Shown here in pieces: positions 5,146 through 12,093 of a stretch of DNA of 12,093 bases; position 1 is the first letter of the stretch; each line of letters starts with the position of its first letter. The notes below the pieces were generated by a model, which saw nothing but the letters and a program-made list of their open reading frames with translations, was not told the DNA's origin and made no database searches. Source of the stretch: Gammaproteobacteria bacterium (GTDB lineage Bacteria; Pseudomonadota; Gammaproteobacteria; Burkholderiales; Burkholderiaceae_C). Where the stretch lies: contig JASGCH010000022.1 in assembly GCA_030054245.1 (NCBI GenBank), forward strand, positions 1 to 12,093, read 5' to 3'. Both the position numbers and the translations under genes were made by a program.

Positions 5146-6105
5146 ATGGAAATGCATACGATGTCAAATACCATCAGGTTGGAACAACCAATCGACTCTA
5201 TCTCGGCTTTCACGAAATTGCAACAGCAAATGGAAACATTAAACAAGCAAATCGAAACATTAAACAAGCAAATCGAAATGTCCTTGCAAATTCAAAACAG
5301 TACATTTCACTATATCAGGAAGTTGAACCAGTTGCAGGCACTCTATGAAAACCTGAAACTAAATGCTAATCACAAAAACCCTTTAAATAGCTTTGGGTTA
5401 CAATGTTTTTCGCAAAATGAAGAAGATGGTATCACCCTAGAAATCGTTCGTCGACTAAATATTCATAATGGTACTTATGTAGAGTTTGGTGTAGAATCTG
5501 GTGTACAAAATAATACCCTTATTTTAGCTACTATGGGCTGGAGTGGTTTTTGGATTGGAAACCAGGATTTGGCTTTTAATTGGAGTCAAGCCACTAAGTT
5601 CGCCTATTTGAAAAATTGGGTGACTTTGGAAAATGTATCAAGTCTAGTTGAAAGTGGTCTCCAAACCATACAAAAGCAAGAGATAGACTTTTTTTCTTTA
5701 GATTTAGATGGTAACGATTACCACTTTGTAGAAAAAATTTTAGCTGATCTATCTGAGCCTAAGAGACCCAAAATTTTGGTATTGGAGTATAACGCAAAAT
5801 TTATCCCTCCGGCTAGGTTTCTCATGACCTACAACCCTAATCATCGATGGATGGGGGATGATTATTTTGGTTGTTCGCTAGTAACTTGGCTGGATTTGTT
5901 GGTAAAGTATGGTTACAAACTGGTTTGTTGTGGTGCACAGTCTGGAGCCAATGCTTTTTTTGTGCGAGAAGAGTTTGCTAACTTGTTTGCAGATGTTCCC
6001 AAAGACATACGCGACATCTTTGTGCCAGCTAGATATGTTACAAGTTACTTGGATATGGGGCATAAGGTGTCGCCAAAAACCATCGAAGAGTTTATGAACA
6101 GATAA
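5146..6105 (+). CDS. FkbM-like SAM-dependent methyltransferase with N-terminal coiled coil
   Basis: The first about 70 of 319 residues are heptad-rich; two identical 21-bp units (5233-5274) encode ETLNKQI twice, a likely coiled coil. The rest resembles FkbM-type methyltransferase-like proteins often found near surface-glycan genes. YVEFGVESGVQNNTLIL (111-127) is the SAM-binding strand and loop, and DFFSLDLDGNDYHF (181-194) is the acidic core motif. VLEYNAKFIPP (212-222), YNPNHRWMGDDYFGCSL (229-245) and SGANAFFV (266-273) are also characteristic. Substrate and activity are unknown. A good ribosome site supports the start. No glycan genes are adjacent. The stop TAA coincides with the first bases of a repeat TIR, so the original C-terminus may have been altered. 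Confidence 0.7.
   Translation: MEMHTMSNTIRLEQPIDSISAFTKLQQQMETLNKQIETLNKQIEMSLQIQNSTFHYIRKLNQLQALYENLKLNANHKNPLNSFGLQCFSQNEEDGITLEIVRRLNIHNGTYVEFGVESGVQNNTLILATMGWSGFWIGNQDLAFNWSQATKFAYLKNWVTLENVSSLVESGLQTIQKQEIDFFSLDLDGNDYHFVEKILADLSEPKRPKILVLEYNAKFIPPARFLMTYNPNHRWMGDDYFGCSLVTWLDLLVKYGYKLVCCGAQSGANAFFVREEFANLFADVPKDIRDIFVPARYVTSYLDMGHKVSPKTIEEFMNR
5233..5274 (+). repeat. Two perfect 21-bp tandem units in the coiled-coil region
   Basis: The unit GAAACATTAAACAAGCAAAT plus C occurs twice (5233-5253, 5254-5274) and encodes E-T-L-N-K-Q-I each time. It is an in-frame heptad duplication with no nucleotide difference, so it is recent or maintained by slippage. Confidence 0.9.
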
Positions 6106-6117
6106 AGACTGTTGCAC
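6103..6117 (-). repeat. Solo TIR at the methyltransferase stop codon
   Basis: TAAAGACTGTTGCAC (6103-6117) is nearly the consensus TIR; its first three bases are the gene's stop codon. No second TIR or internal block follows before gpsA. Confidence 0.65.
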
Positions 6118-6177
6118 AGACCCGTTTATTTTGAAGCGATTAAATTTAACGGACCAAAAAAGTAAATCATTGCCAAG

Positions 6178-7140
6178 ATGAGTACCCAAGTATTAAATGT
6201 CGGTATTGTAGGTGCTGGTGCTTGGGGTAGCACCATAGCTAAGATATTGGGTGAGAATGGTATATCTTGCACTATTTATACGAGAAGCGAAGAAGTCGCT
6301 CATGAAATCAGTGTACACCATACCAACCAAAAATATCTACCTGCCATTAAGATACCCCCAAATGTATGTGCCACCACCAAGACCGAATTGGTACCGACCA
6401 GAACTCTGATCATTGCTCTCCCTGCCGTAAGCCTGCTCGCGTTAAGTGAGTTTCCACTCACCATAGATTCGCGTATTTTGATTCTGACAAAGGGACTAAC
6501 TGAAAATGGAATGTTTATTTCCACCTATATCGAACAATGGAGCTCTCATTTAGCGGTATTGTCAGGCCCCAACTTGGCAGGAGAATTAAGTCGCAATTTA
6601 CCCGCGGCCACAGTGATTGCCTCCCGAGATCAAAGTATGGCTCGAATGTTTCAAAGCATTTTGAAACGACCTTACTTTCGTATTTATTTAAGCGATGATC
6701 CTACGGGAGTAGAGCTTTGTGGAGTATATAAAAATGTCATAGCTCTTGCCGTAGGCTTATGCGATGGGCTGGGTCTAGGTGCAAATGCACGCTCAGCACT
6801 CATTACGAGAGGTATTTCTGAGTTGCTCAAAATATGTCGAAAGCTCAAAACGAAACCTGAAACCTGTTTCGGTTTAGCCGGTATTGGAGACATTATGGCT
6901 ACAGCTCACTCTCATGAAAGTCGAAATTATCAGTTTGGCTACCATTGGATAAAACCCAATACCTACCATTCTCGCTCTAATACAGCGGAAGGTTACCGTA
7001 ATGTTAAGATTATTTTTAATAAAACATTCGTAGGCTTGGATCTTCCTATTGCAAAGGAATTGTATTTCATATTTTATGAACATAAATCACCCATGCAATC
7101 TATACAGGATTTGTTAGCTAGGCCTTCCGGTTATGAATAA
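6178..7140 (+). CDS. gpsA: NAD(P)H-dependent glycerol-3-phosphate dehydrogenase
   Basis: GpsA reduces dihydroxyacetone phosphate to sn-glycerol-3-phosphate, the backbone for phospholipid synthesis, in the cytoplasm. The 320-residue protein has the Rossmann motif GAGAWG (residues 12-17), TKGL (104-107), SGPNLAGE (129-136) and the catalytic lysine in GVYKNVIALAVG (Lys185). It also has NARSALITRG (203-212) and GLAGIGDIMATAHSHESRN (232-250), which correspond to the conserved GxxGxGDLxxTxxSxxSRN region. SGPNLA in place of SGPSFA and ATAHSHES are slightly unusual. Length is near the lower end for the family, with a short C-terminus. The gene follows the methyltransferase by 72 bases, with a solo repeat TIR in between. 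No clear Shine-Dalgarno is visible. Confidence 0.93.
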   Translation: MSTQVLNVGIVGAGAWGSTIAKILGENGISCTIYTRSEEVAHEISVHHTNQKYLPAIKIPPNVCATTKTELVPTRTLIIALPAVSLLALSEFPLTIDSRILILTKGLTENGMFISTYIEQWSSHLAVLSGPNLAGELSRNLPAATVIASRDQSMARMFQSILKRPYFRIYLSDDPTGVELCGVYKNVIALAVGLCDGLGLGANARSALITRGISELLKICRKLKTKPETCFGLAGIGDIMATAHSHESRNYQFGYHWIKPNTYHSRSNTAEGYRNVKIIFNKTFVGLDLPIAKELYFIFYEHKSPMQSIQDLLARPSGYE

Positions 7141-7236
7141 AATACGGCTCGCCTGTGGATGAGCAAAATCTATGCTGAGAGCGAGCAAGGACTGGTTATG
7201 AGGGGCAAACGCGGGACACCACGGTCTTACGAATGG
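7141..7236. repeat. Convergent gap with a repeat remnant
   Basis: The gap between gpsA and trpE stops ends in a TIR-like GGGACACCACGGTCTTA (7213-7229), eight bases from the trpE stop. The block GACTGGTTATGAGGGGCA (about 7191-7208) resembles GACTGGCTGTGAATGAGGGG at 1070-1089 next to the MaoC gene, so the two gaps share a decayed module. Confidence 0.5.
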
Positions 7237-8745
7237 CTAAAACAAGTCGCCTTGCTCTACCATCTCAATGGCACGCAGAATGGCGGATAATTTTTGTTCA
7301 GTTTCTCTCCATTCATTTTCAGGGACTGAGTCAGCCACTACGCCAGCAGCAGCTTGTGCATAAACATAATTTCCTTTGACAAGGGCGGTGCGAATGGTAA
7401 TCGCCACATCCATATTGCCTGAGTAAGAGATATAACCTATGGCCCCACCGTAAATTCCACGCTTACTGGGTTCTAGTTTGTCGATCAATTCCATCGCTCG
7501 GATTTTGGGGGCCCCGGTCAGGGTGCCAGCTGGAAAGGTAGCTCTTAATACATCGATATTACTTAAGTCGGGCTTCAAGATTCCTTCGACATTGCTTACA
7601 ATGTGCATGACATGGCTGTATCGTTCGATAGCAAAGGCTTCGGTTACTTTGACAGTCCCGATCTTAGCTATGCGCCCTAGATCATTGCGAGCTAGGTCTA
7701 TCAACATAACATGCTCAGCTCTTTCTTTAGCGTCACTTAAGAGTTCTTGGGCGATGGCTTGATCGGCTTCTGGGGTGGGTCCTCTGGGTCTGGTGCCAGC
7801 TAGAGGTCGGATAGTGACTTTTTGCCCTTGCTCGCAGGCTTCTTTTCGTACCAAAATTTCGGGAGAAGCACCAATTATCTGGGCACTGCCAAAATCATAA
7901 TAATACATATAGGGGCTGGGGTTTATGGTTCTTAAAGCACGGTATAAATGTAAGGATGGACCATAAAATATTTTTTTTACCCTTCTTCCTACCTGGATCT
8001 GCATACATTCCCCTTCGGAAATCCAAGTTAAACCTTGTTTTACCGCTTGTAGATAGTCTTCTTTAAGAAATTCATGTTCTGGGGGATTGATGGGTAAAGA
8101 ACCCGGTTTTTGGGGAATGTCGAGAGGATGTTTTAATTCATGGTGCATCGCTAGGAGTTTTTGGTAACCTTCCGCATAAGAGTCTGAGTTGGCGGTGTCA
8201 GCAAAGGTGATCAATTGTAATTTACCACGCAAATTGTCAATTACCACCAAATCCTGACAATGGACTAAAAAAATATCTGGTAATCCTAAAGTGTCCGGTG
8301 GACAAGTCGCTATCAATAAGGGTTCAATATGGCGGCTGACATCGTAACCAAAATACCCCACCAACCCCCCGCAAAAAGGAGGAAGATTTGGGGGGATATA
8401 TACTTTCCAGCGATTGCAGTAAGCTTCAATATAGCTTAGAGGATCTCCGGTAATGGTTTCTTGGACATGGTCATTGTATAATAGCTCTGTTTTGGCGAAT
8501 GCTCCAAATCCAGTCGAACGAATGCACTCTCGAGCCGACAGGCCTATAAAACTATATCGACCAAATCGTTCACCACCCAATACCGACTCCAGTAAAAAAC
8601 TATATTTACTTTGTTTCTTAGTTAACTTGCAATAAACCGACAACGGGGTTTCTAAATCAGCCAAGGTTTCTAATACCAACCCGACTTTTTGATAGCCTTG
8701 TTCTGCAAGTTGCTGGAACTCTAGATAACTGGTGAAGGTGCTCAT
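7237..8745 (-). CDS. trpE: Anthranilate synthase component I
   Basis: TrpE converts chorismate plus ammonia (from TrpG, 327-962) to anthranilate, the first committed step of tryptophan synthesis. The 502-residue protein has the N-terminal domain with LLESVLGGERFGRYSFIG (51-68). The LLES motif is part of the tryptophan feedback site in this family. The chorismate-binding domain has IRPLAGTRPRG, EHVMLIDLARNDLGR, FPAGTLTGAPKIRAMELID (from residue 404), YGGAIGYI and MDVAITIRT. QAAAGVVADS stands where QAGAGIVADS is common. Length is normal. It lies 22 bases after the BMP-family gene, so the two are probably co-transcribed. No leader peptide or trp attenuator is visible before it, and no Shine-Dalgarno is evident. 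Confidence 0.95.
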   Translation of the reverse strand: MSTFTSYLEFQQLAEQGYQKVGLVLETLADLETPLSVYCKLTKKQSKYSFLLESVLGGERFGRYSFIGLSARECIRSTGFGAFAKTELLYNDHVQETITGDPLSYIEAYCNRWKVYIPPNLPPFCGGLVGYFGYDVSRHIEPLLIATCPPDTLGLPDIFLVHCQDLVVIDNLRGKLQLITFADTANSDSYAEGYQKLLAMHHELKHPLDIPQKPGSLPINPPEHEFLKEDYLQAVKQGLTWISEGECMQIQVGRRVKKIFYGPSLHLYRALRTINPSPYMYYYDFGSAQIIGASPEILVRKEACEQGQKVTIRPLAGTRPRGPTPEADQAIAQELLSDAKERAEHVMLIDLARNDLGRIAKIGTVKVTEAFAIERYSHVMHIVSNVEGILKPDLSNIDVLRATFPAGTLTGAPKIRAMELIDKLEPSKRGIYGGAIGYISYSGNMDVAITIRTALVKGNYVYAQAAAGVVADSVPENEWRETEQKLSAILRAIEMVEQGDLF

Positions 8746-8767
8746 GGTGTGGTGTACTTTGGTATGG

Positions 8768-9856
8768 CTAGTTCTTGGATATTTTACTAGATTCTATACC
8801 TTGAATCAAATAATCCATAGACAAAATGTGCATATCAGACATAGTTTCAGCATCATGAAGGCGTAGCATGCCGTTGGTATCATACAAGGGACCACGAAAA
8901 ACTTTAAGCTGTGCATTTTTTAGTTGGCTAGTCATTTTGTCTAATTGTTGTCGAATTTTGCTATTAAGTTGTTTATGTACACCTTGAATTTTTATCATTC
9001 CCTGAGCTATCCCTCCCCAAGTATTGGCTGTTTTCCATTGACCTTTAGATACCTCCATGACCCTTTGGGAATAATAATCTCCCCAATGGTGAGTAATTGC
9101 CAACAATTGTGATTTTGGGGCAACCTTGCTCATATCTGAATGGTAAGCGATACCCCACTTTCCCTTTTCTTCGGCGACCAACATCACTGCGTCAGAGGCG
9201 GTATGGAAGGATAAAATATCGGCTTGCTGTTGAATCAAACTAATAGCCGCTTCCCGCTCTTTGGGAGGGTCGTACCAAGTGTTAATCCATAAAACTTTTA
9301 GACGGATATTGGGTTCTACCGATTTAGCTCCTAGGTAAAATGCGTTTATACCTTGCATAACTTCAGGTATTGGGAGGCTCGCAACATACCCTAAAACCTT
9401 ACTTTTGGATACCATGCCCGCTACTACCCCAGCCAAATAACGCCCCTCATAATAGCGGGCGTTGGCTATGGCTACATTGGGTGCTTGCTGATAGCCGGTA
9501 ATACTTTCAAATTTTGTTTTTGGAAATTCCTCTGCGACTTTGAGGGTTGGAGTCATATATCCAAAGCTAGGGGTTATGATTAGATCATAAGACTTTTGTG
9601 CAAAATCCCGTATAACTCTTTCGGCATCAGCACCTTCATCCACATTTTCGACATAACGAGTGGTGATGGCTATCCCAGCTTGGGACATAGCTTTCTCAAG
9701 TTCTTGGCGTCCTTGATCGTGTTGAGCTACCCAGCCAGTGGTGCTAACCGGAGTTACATAAATAAATCCAATTTTTAATTCGGCGTGTGTTACCGTAGAA
9801 AAAAAACCTGCCAAAAGCATAGAGTTCAACCACAGCCAAAAAACTTTCAATCGCAT
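8768..9856 (-). CDS. BMP-family (PnrA-like) periplasmic substrate-binding protein
   Basis: The 362-residue precursor has a signal peptide (MRLK, hydrophobic 5-22, probable cleavage after Ala25 in THAELKIGF). No lipobox cysteine is present, so a soluble periplasmic protein is expected. The mature part is a type I binding-protein fold of the BMP family. Features include KIGFIYVTPVSTTGWVAQHD at the N-terminus, DLIITPSFGYM, YYEGRYLAGVVAGMVSKS, INTWYDPPKER and the HWGDYY region. Family members bind nucleosides or related purines for ABC import, but the ligand here is unknown. No permease or ATPase gene is in the window, and the gene is instead paired with trpE downstream. The ATG at 9856 lacks a clear Shine-Dalgarno. 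Confidence 0.88.
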   Translation of the reverse strand: MRLKVFWLWLNSMLLAGFFSTVTHAELKIGFIYVTPVSTTGWVAQHDQGRQELEKAMSQAGIAITTRYVENVDEGADAERVIRDFAQKSYDLIITPSFGYMTPTLKVAEEFPKTKFESITGYQQAPNVAIANARYYEGRYLAGVVAGMVSKSKVLGYVASLPIPEVMQGINAFYLGAKSVEPNIRLKVLWINTWYDPPKEREAAISLIQQQADILSFHTASDAVMLVAEEKGKWGIAYHSDMSKVAPKSQLLAITHHWGDYYSQRVMEVSKGQWKTANTWGGIAQGMIKIQGVHKQLNSKIRQQLDKMTSQLKNAQLKVFRGPLYDTNGMLRLHDAETMSDMHILSMDYLIQGIESSKISKN

Positions 9857-9884
9857 ACTAATAAGTTGATAAGGTAAATAGCTA

Positions 9885-9890
9885 ATTATA
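9885..9890 (-). promoter_or_regulatory. Probable -10 box for the BMP-trpE transcript
   Basis: TATAAT on the minus strand, 28 bases before the ATG. The matching -35 position falls inside the TIR-TIR hairpin (9895-9926) and is poor, so this promoter may depend on an activator or have been altered by the repeat. Confidence 0.5.
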
Positions 9891-9894
9891 CTAA

Positions 9895-9926
9895 AAAAGA
9901 CTGTTGCACCGATGCAACAGTCTTTT
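9895..9926. terminator. TIR-TIR hairpin, bidirectional terminator-like
   Basis: AAAAGACTGTTGCA (9895-9908) and TGCAACAGTCTTTT (9913-9926) form a perfect 14-bp stem around CCGA. A-rich sequence on the left gives six consecutive T on the minus strand, and four T follow on the plus strand. It has the form of an intrinsic terminator in both directions. The arms are the TIRs of the interspersed repeat, joined with no interior. It stands between the divergent BMP and terC genes. Confidence 0.75.
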
Positions 9927-9998
9927 CTTAGGAATGACGATGGGCGAGCGAATGGACTTAGGGGGTGGTGAACCTCAAGTGGAGTTATGCCTTTCGGT

Positions 9999-10018
9999 TA
10001 TAATTTAATTTTTAGAGG
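9999..10018 (+). promoter_or_regulatory. -10 box and ribosome site of the TerC-family gene
   Basis: TATAAT (9999-10004) is a perfect -10 box, with no good -35. AGAGG (10014-10018) precedes the ATG at 10027 by 8 bases. If the -10 is used, the 5' leader would be only about 15 bases, too short for a riboswitch. Confidence 0.55.
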
Positions 10019-10026
10019 ATTGTGGT

Positions 10027-10779
10027 ATGGAAATGTTTTGGGATATAGAATTTTGGGTGCGGTTGAGCCAAGTCATCTTGATAGATTTATTGTTGGGTGG
10101 GGATAACGCCGTTGTAATTGCTTTAGCCACGCGCCAATTGCCCAAACACCAGAGAACGCAGGGAATCTTATGGGGCACGGCTGGTGCTTTGCTGATTCGA
10201 GTTGTCATGGCCTACTTTGCGCTAAGTTTATTACAGGTTCCTTTTCTAAGGATGGTGGGTGGTCTATTATTGTTTTGGATTGGCGTCAAAATGGTCGCAT
10301 CCAGAGAAGAAGAAGAGTTAAGTAAAATAAAAAGTAGCGAAAAGATGTTTGATGCAATTAAAACCATAGTCATAGCTGACATGGTTATGGGCATAGACAA
10401 TGTTGTTGGCATTGCGGCGGTAGCTAGTCAAAACGAGCAATACGCCACTTTTTTGATAGTCAGTGGATTGATGGTATCGGTTCCAATTATCATACTGAGT
10501 AGTCAATTATTTTTGAAACTTATCGACAAATATCCGATCATAGTGATTTTGGGTAGTTGCTTATTGGGTTGGATAGGAGGTAGCATTTTCATCGGAGATA
10601 AAATACTAGAAGGCTTCCAAGCTTGGGCTTGGGTGGGGGTAGAGCCTATGGTTACTCCTATAAATAGGCTATTAAATACTAGCATTACTTCAAACCAAGC
10701 ATTAGGATGGTTAGCTGGCATCGCTGGGGTTTTTATCGTTTATACCTTAGGAAGATGTAAAACACCGGCTAAAATCTAA
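10027..10779 (+). CDS. TerC-family integral membrane protein (YjbE-like)
   Basis: The 250-residue protein is predicted to have about seven membrane segments (near 12-34, 46-66, 72-92, 110-132, 140-160, 170-190, 224-242). The two acidic family signatures lie in membrane helices: LGGDNAVVIALA (23-34) and MGIDNVVGIAAV (121-132). Conserved aspartates there are thought to bind metal in this family. TerC/YjbE relatives are linked to Mn(II) or other metal export and to loading of exported metalloenzymes. The metal here is not shown by the sequence. A charged cytoplasmic loop (93-107, EEEELSKIKSSEK) is typical. The gene stands alone between two repeat-rich gaps, and its transcript probably starts very close to the ATG. 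Confidence 0.9.
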   Translation: MEMFWDIEFWVRLSQVILIDLLLGGDNAVVIALATRQLPKHQRTQGILWGTAGALLIRVVMAYFALSLLQVPFLRMVGGLLLFWIGVKMVASREEEELSKIKSSEKMFDAIKTIVIADMVMGIDNVVGIAAVASQNEQYATFLIVSGLMVSVPIIILSSQLFLKLIDKYPIIVILGSCLLGWIGGSIFIGDKILEGFQAWAWVGVEPMVTPINRLLNTSITSNQALGWLAGIAGVFIVYTLGRCKTPAKI

Positions 10780-10804
10780 GGTGGTAGGATGACTGCATCG
10801 CGAG

Positions 10805-10885
10805 TAGGACTCTTTTGTACCCTCGGGTTCACCACTGGCTATTAAATAACTGCGTGGTGCGGTGTACCCATCAGCGGATAAACCG
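10805..10885 (+). repeat. Interspersed repeat, copy 8 (partial)
   Basis: It starts TAGGACTCTTTTGTACCCTC, a worn TIR, followed by CTATTAAATAACTGCG, the equivalent of CCAAATGACTGCG in other copies. It is interrupted by the start of copy 9. Confidence 0.55.
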
Positions 10886-11123
10886 TAAGAGACTTTTGCA
10901 TCGACGGCTACGCCGCGGGCTGCACTGCCAAATGACTGCGTTATGTATCTACCCCCGTTCGTTGCGCTATCCATTGCGCTTCCGCTCCCAGTTTCGCATA
11001 TACTCAATATGCGAGACTGGGAGCGCCCACCATGATCATTTGAGTAAATTCCGCTGGGGGCGTACGCTCTAGCCTTGTCCTTGGATTAGCTCTCGTCCGA
11101 GCTTGTGTAAAAGTCTCATCTTA
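10886..11123 (+). repeat. TIR-bounded interspersed repeat, copy 9 (longest, 238 bp)
   Basis: Left end TAAGAGACTTTTGCATCGAC (10886-10905); right end GTGTAAAAGTCTCATCTTA (11105-11123). It has CCAAATGACTGCGTTATG (10928-10945), a long hairpin (10983-11025) and TTTGAGTAAATTCCGCTGGG plus CTCTAGCCTTG (11039-11077). Block order is the same as in the rnpB insert, but the hairpin module is extra, so this may be close to the complete form. Confidence 0.8.
10983..11025. repeat. Long near-perfect hairpin inside repeat copy 9
   Basis: Two 19-base arms (10983-11001 and 11007-11025) are complementary at 18 positions around an ACTCA loop. The central 25 bases are the same palindrome as 3618-3642, in the opposite orientation. 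Confidence 0.85.
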
Positions 11124-11143
11124 GCGTTGTGCTCGGCATGCTA

Positions 11144-12093
11144 ATGGTTTATTTGGGTGGTCAATTGCACTCCTCGATTTATACACCTCTCATCAAAAAC
11201 TCAGTGCAAAAACATTTTTTGGTTGGACTCATATTCGCCGTATTGGGCACCCTAACCTTTAGCGGTAAGGCCATTATTGTCAAGTATATCTATGTTCAAT
11301 ACCATACTCCAGCAGATATGGTATTGTTGTTGAGAATGGCTATGGCCTTGCCATTTTTTTTATTGACGGCACTCTATCTTGGATATAGAGATAAGTATAA
11401 AACGCATAAACTATTCAATTCCATTCTTTTAGGGAAACTGATATTTTTAGGCTTTATCGGGTATTACCTTTCAAGTATGTTGGATTTCTTGGGTTTGCAA
11501 TACATCACTGCGGGCTTAGAGAGGATTATTTTATATCTCAATCCTACCATCGTTATGCTACTCGGAATGCTCATCTACAACCGTCGTATTAAGAGGCGAA
11601 ATGTGGTGGCGATTGGGGTCAGTTATTTAGGGGTACTGCTGGTGTTTGGGCATGAATTAAGTTATTTTGGCAACCATGTGGTCTGGGGAAGTTTACTGGT
11701 TTTGCTCAGTTGTATGACTTATGCACTTTATTTGGTCTTAAGTGCACAATGGGTGAATGGATTGGGTGCGTTGCGGTTGGCGAGTTGGGCGTCAAGCTTC
11801 GCCAGTGGATTTGCCATTATTCAGTACGGTATTTTTAACATCTCTTCCTTGGGTGCCATTGCCACTATTCCCTACGAAGTGCTGCTCTTATCCTTCCTCA
11901 ATGCCATTTTATGTACCGTGTTGCCGGTGTACTTTGTCATGTTAGCCATGGAGAAATTGGGCTCTGATTTAACTTCTCAAACCGGTATGTTGGGGATGAT
12001 ATCGACCATTTTTTTAGGCCACTGGATTTTAAACGAACCCATTAACAGTTGGATTATCAGTGGTATTATCTTGGTGTTGGTGGGCGTTTTTGC
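11144..12093 (+). CDS. EamA-family (DMT superfamily) transporter, cut by the window edge
   Basis: The open frame runs from 11111 to the right edge without a stop, giving about 316 residues from the ATG at 11144. It is hydrophobic throughout, with about ten membrane segments expected, and shows the two-fold EamA repeat. The first half contains DMVLLLRMAMALPFFLLTAL and LGLQYITAGLERIILYLNPT, and the second half contains TYALYLVLSAQWV and QTGMLGMISTIFLGHWILNE. The latter matches the conserved EamA ending with the E-P near the last helices. These proteins are usually metabolite exporters; the substrate is unknown. Other possible starts are ATG 11138, GTG 11129 and GTG 11204; the last gives MQKHFLVGLIFAV, closer to a usual EamA start. 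No Shine-Dalgarno decides it. Only a few C-terminal residues are probably missing. Confidence 0.85.
   Translation, partial: MVYLGGQLHSSIYTPLIKNSVQKHFLVGLIFAVLGTLTFSGKAIIVKYIYVQYHTPADMVLLLRMAMALPFFLLTALYLGYRDKYKTHKLFNSILLGKLIFLGFIGYYLSSMLDFLGLQYITAGLERIILYLNPTIVMLLGMLIYNRRIKRRNVVAIGVSYLGVLLVFGHELSYFGNHVVWGSLLVLLSCMTYALYLVLSAQWVNGLGALRLASWASSFASGFAIIQYGIFNISSLGAIATIPYEVLLLSFLNAILCTVLPVYFVMLAMEKLGSDLTSQTGMLGMISTIFLGHWILNEPINSWIISGIILVLVGVF

Larger units (their letters stand above)
10780..11143. other. Repeat-filled gap between the TerC-family and EamA-family genes
   Basis: No gene is visible. The gap consists of two adjoining repeat copies (10805-10885 and 10886-11123) and 20 bases before the transporter's first ATG candidates. 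Confidence 0.65.

Noticed and set aside
9927..10026. Manganese (yybP-ykoY) riboswitch before the TerC-family gene
   Set aside because: Such riboswitches often precede this family, but I cannot find the conserved loops, and the likely -10 box at 9999-10004 leaves almost no leader.
10991..11016. Chromosome dimer resolution (dif-like) site, suggested by TTCGCATA...
   Set aside because: The sequence is a symmetrical hairpin found in several repeat copies, whereas dif is a single site with unlike XerC and XerD arms.
10747..11072. Overlapping open frames on both strands between terC and the transporter
   Set aside because: They are made of repeat sequence and the long hairpin, with no protein-like composition.
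1..12093. CRISPR array
   Set aside because: The repeats are dispersed, of variable length and in both orientations, without regular spacers; no cas genes are present.

Overview
The window looks like a stretch of an AT-rich proteobacterial chromosome. Betaproteobacteria (Burkholderiales-like) is my best guess, from the style of TrpE, HemC, the MaoC-type hydratase, the c'-type cytochrome and the BMP-type binding protein. This is family recognition, not a search result. Ten protein genes are present, one cut by the right edge, together with the RNase P RNA gene and many copies of an interspersed repeat with terminal inverted repeats (TIR, roughly TAAGACTGTTGCACCATCGG).

Layout: 1-326 holds repeats. 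A minus-strand group follows: trpG (327-962), a MaoC-type hydratase (1104-1568), hemC (about 1697-2590), a degenerate second copy of the MaoC 3' end (about 2634-2714), more repeats, and rnpB (3001-3460, minus). The plus strand then carries a periplasmic cytochrome c (3771-4214), a RimI-like acetyltransferase (4568-5017), a FkbM-like methyltransferase (5146-6105) and gpsA (6178-7140). trpE (7237-8745) and a BMP-family binding protein (8768-9856) form a minus-strand pair. A TerC-family membrane protein (10027-10779) and an EamA-family transporter (from about 11144, running off the edge) close the window on the plus strand.

TrpE and TrpG are the two anthranilate synthase subunits, but they lie about 6 kb apart, with no other trp gene visible. 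HemC belongs to tetrapyrrole synthesis, which would supply haem for the cytochrome. GpsA makes glycerol-3-phosphate for phospholipids. The other genes do not form an obvious pathway.

The main discovery is in rnpB. The conserved core of the RNA lies at 3001-3290, but its P1, P2 and P3 5' strands are found about 137 bases further upstream, at 3433-3458. Between them sits a complete copy of the interspersed repeat (3291-3427). The element therefore appears to be inserted in the loop of helix P3, and its TIRs can pair with each other. Other copies of the family abut the stop codons of hemC and the methyltransferase, and one occurs as a pure TIR-TIR hairpin with flanking A/T tracts that looks like a bidirectional terminator.
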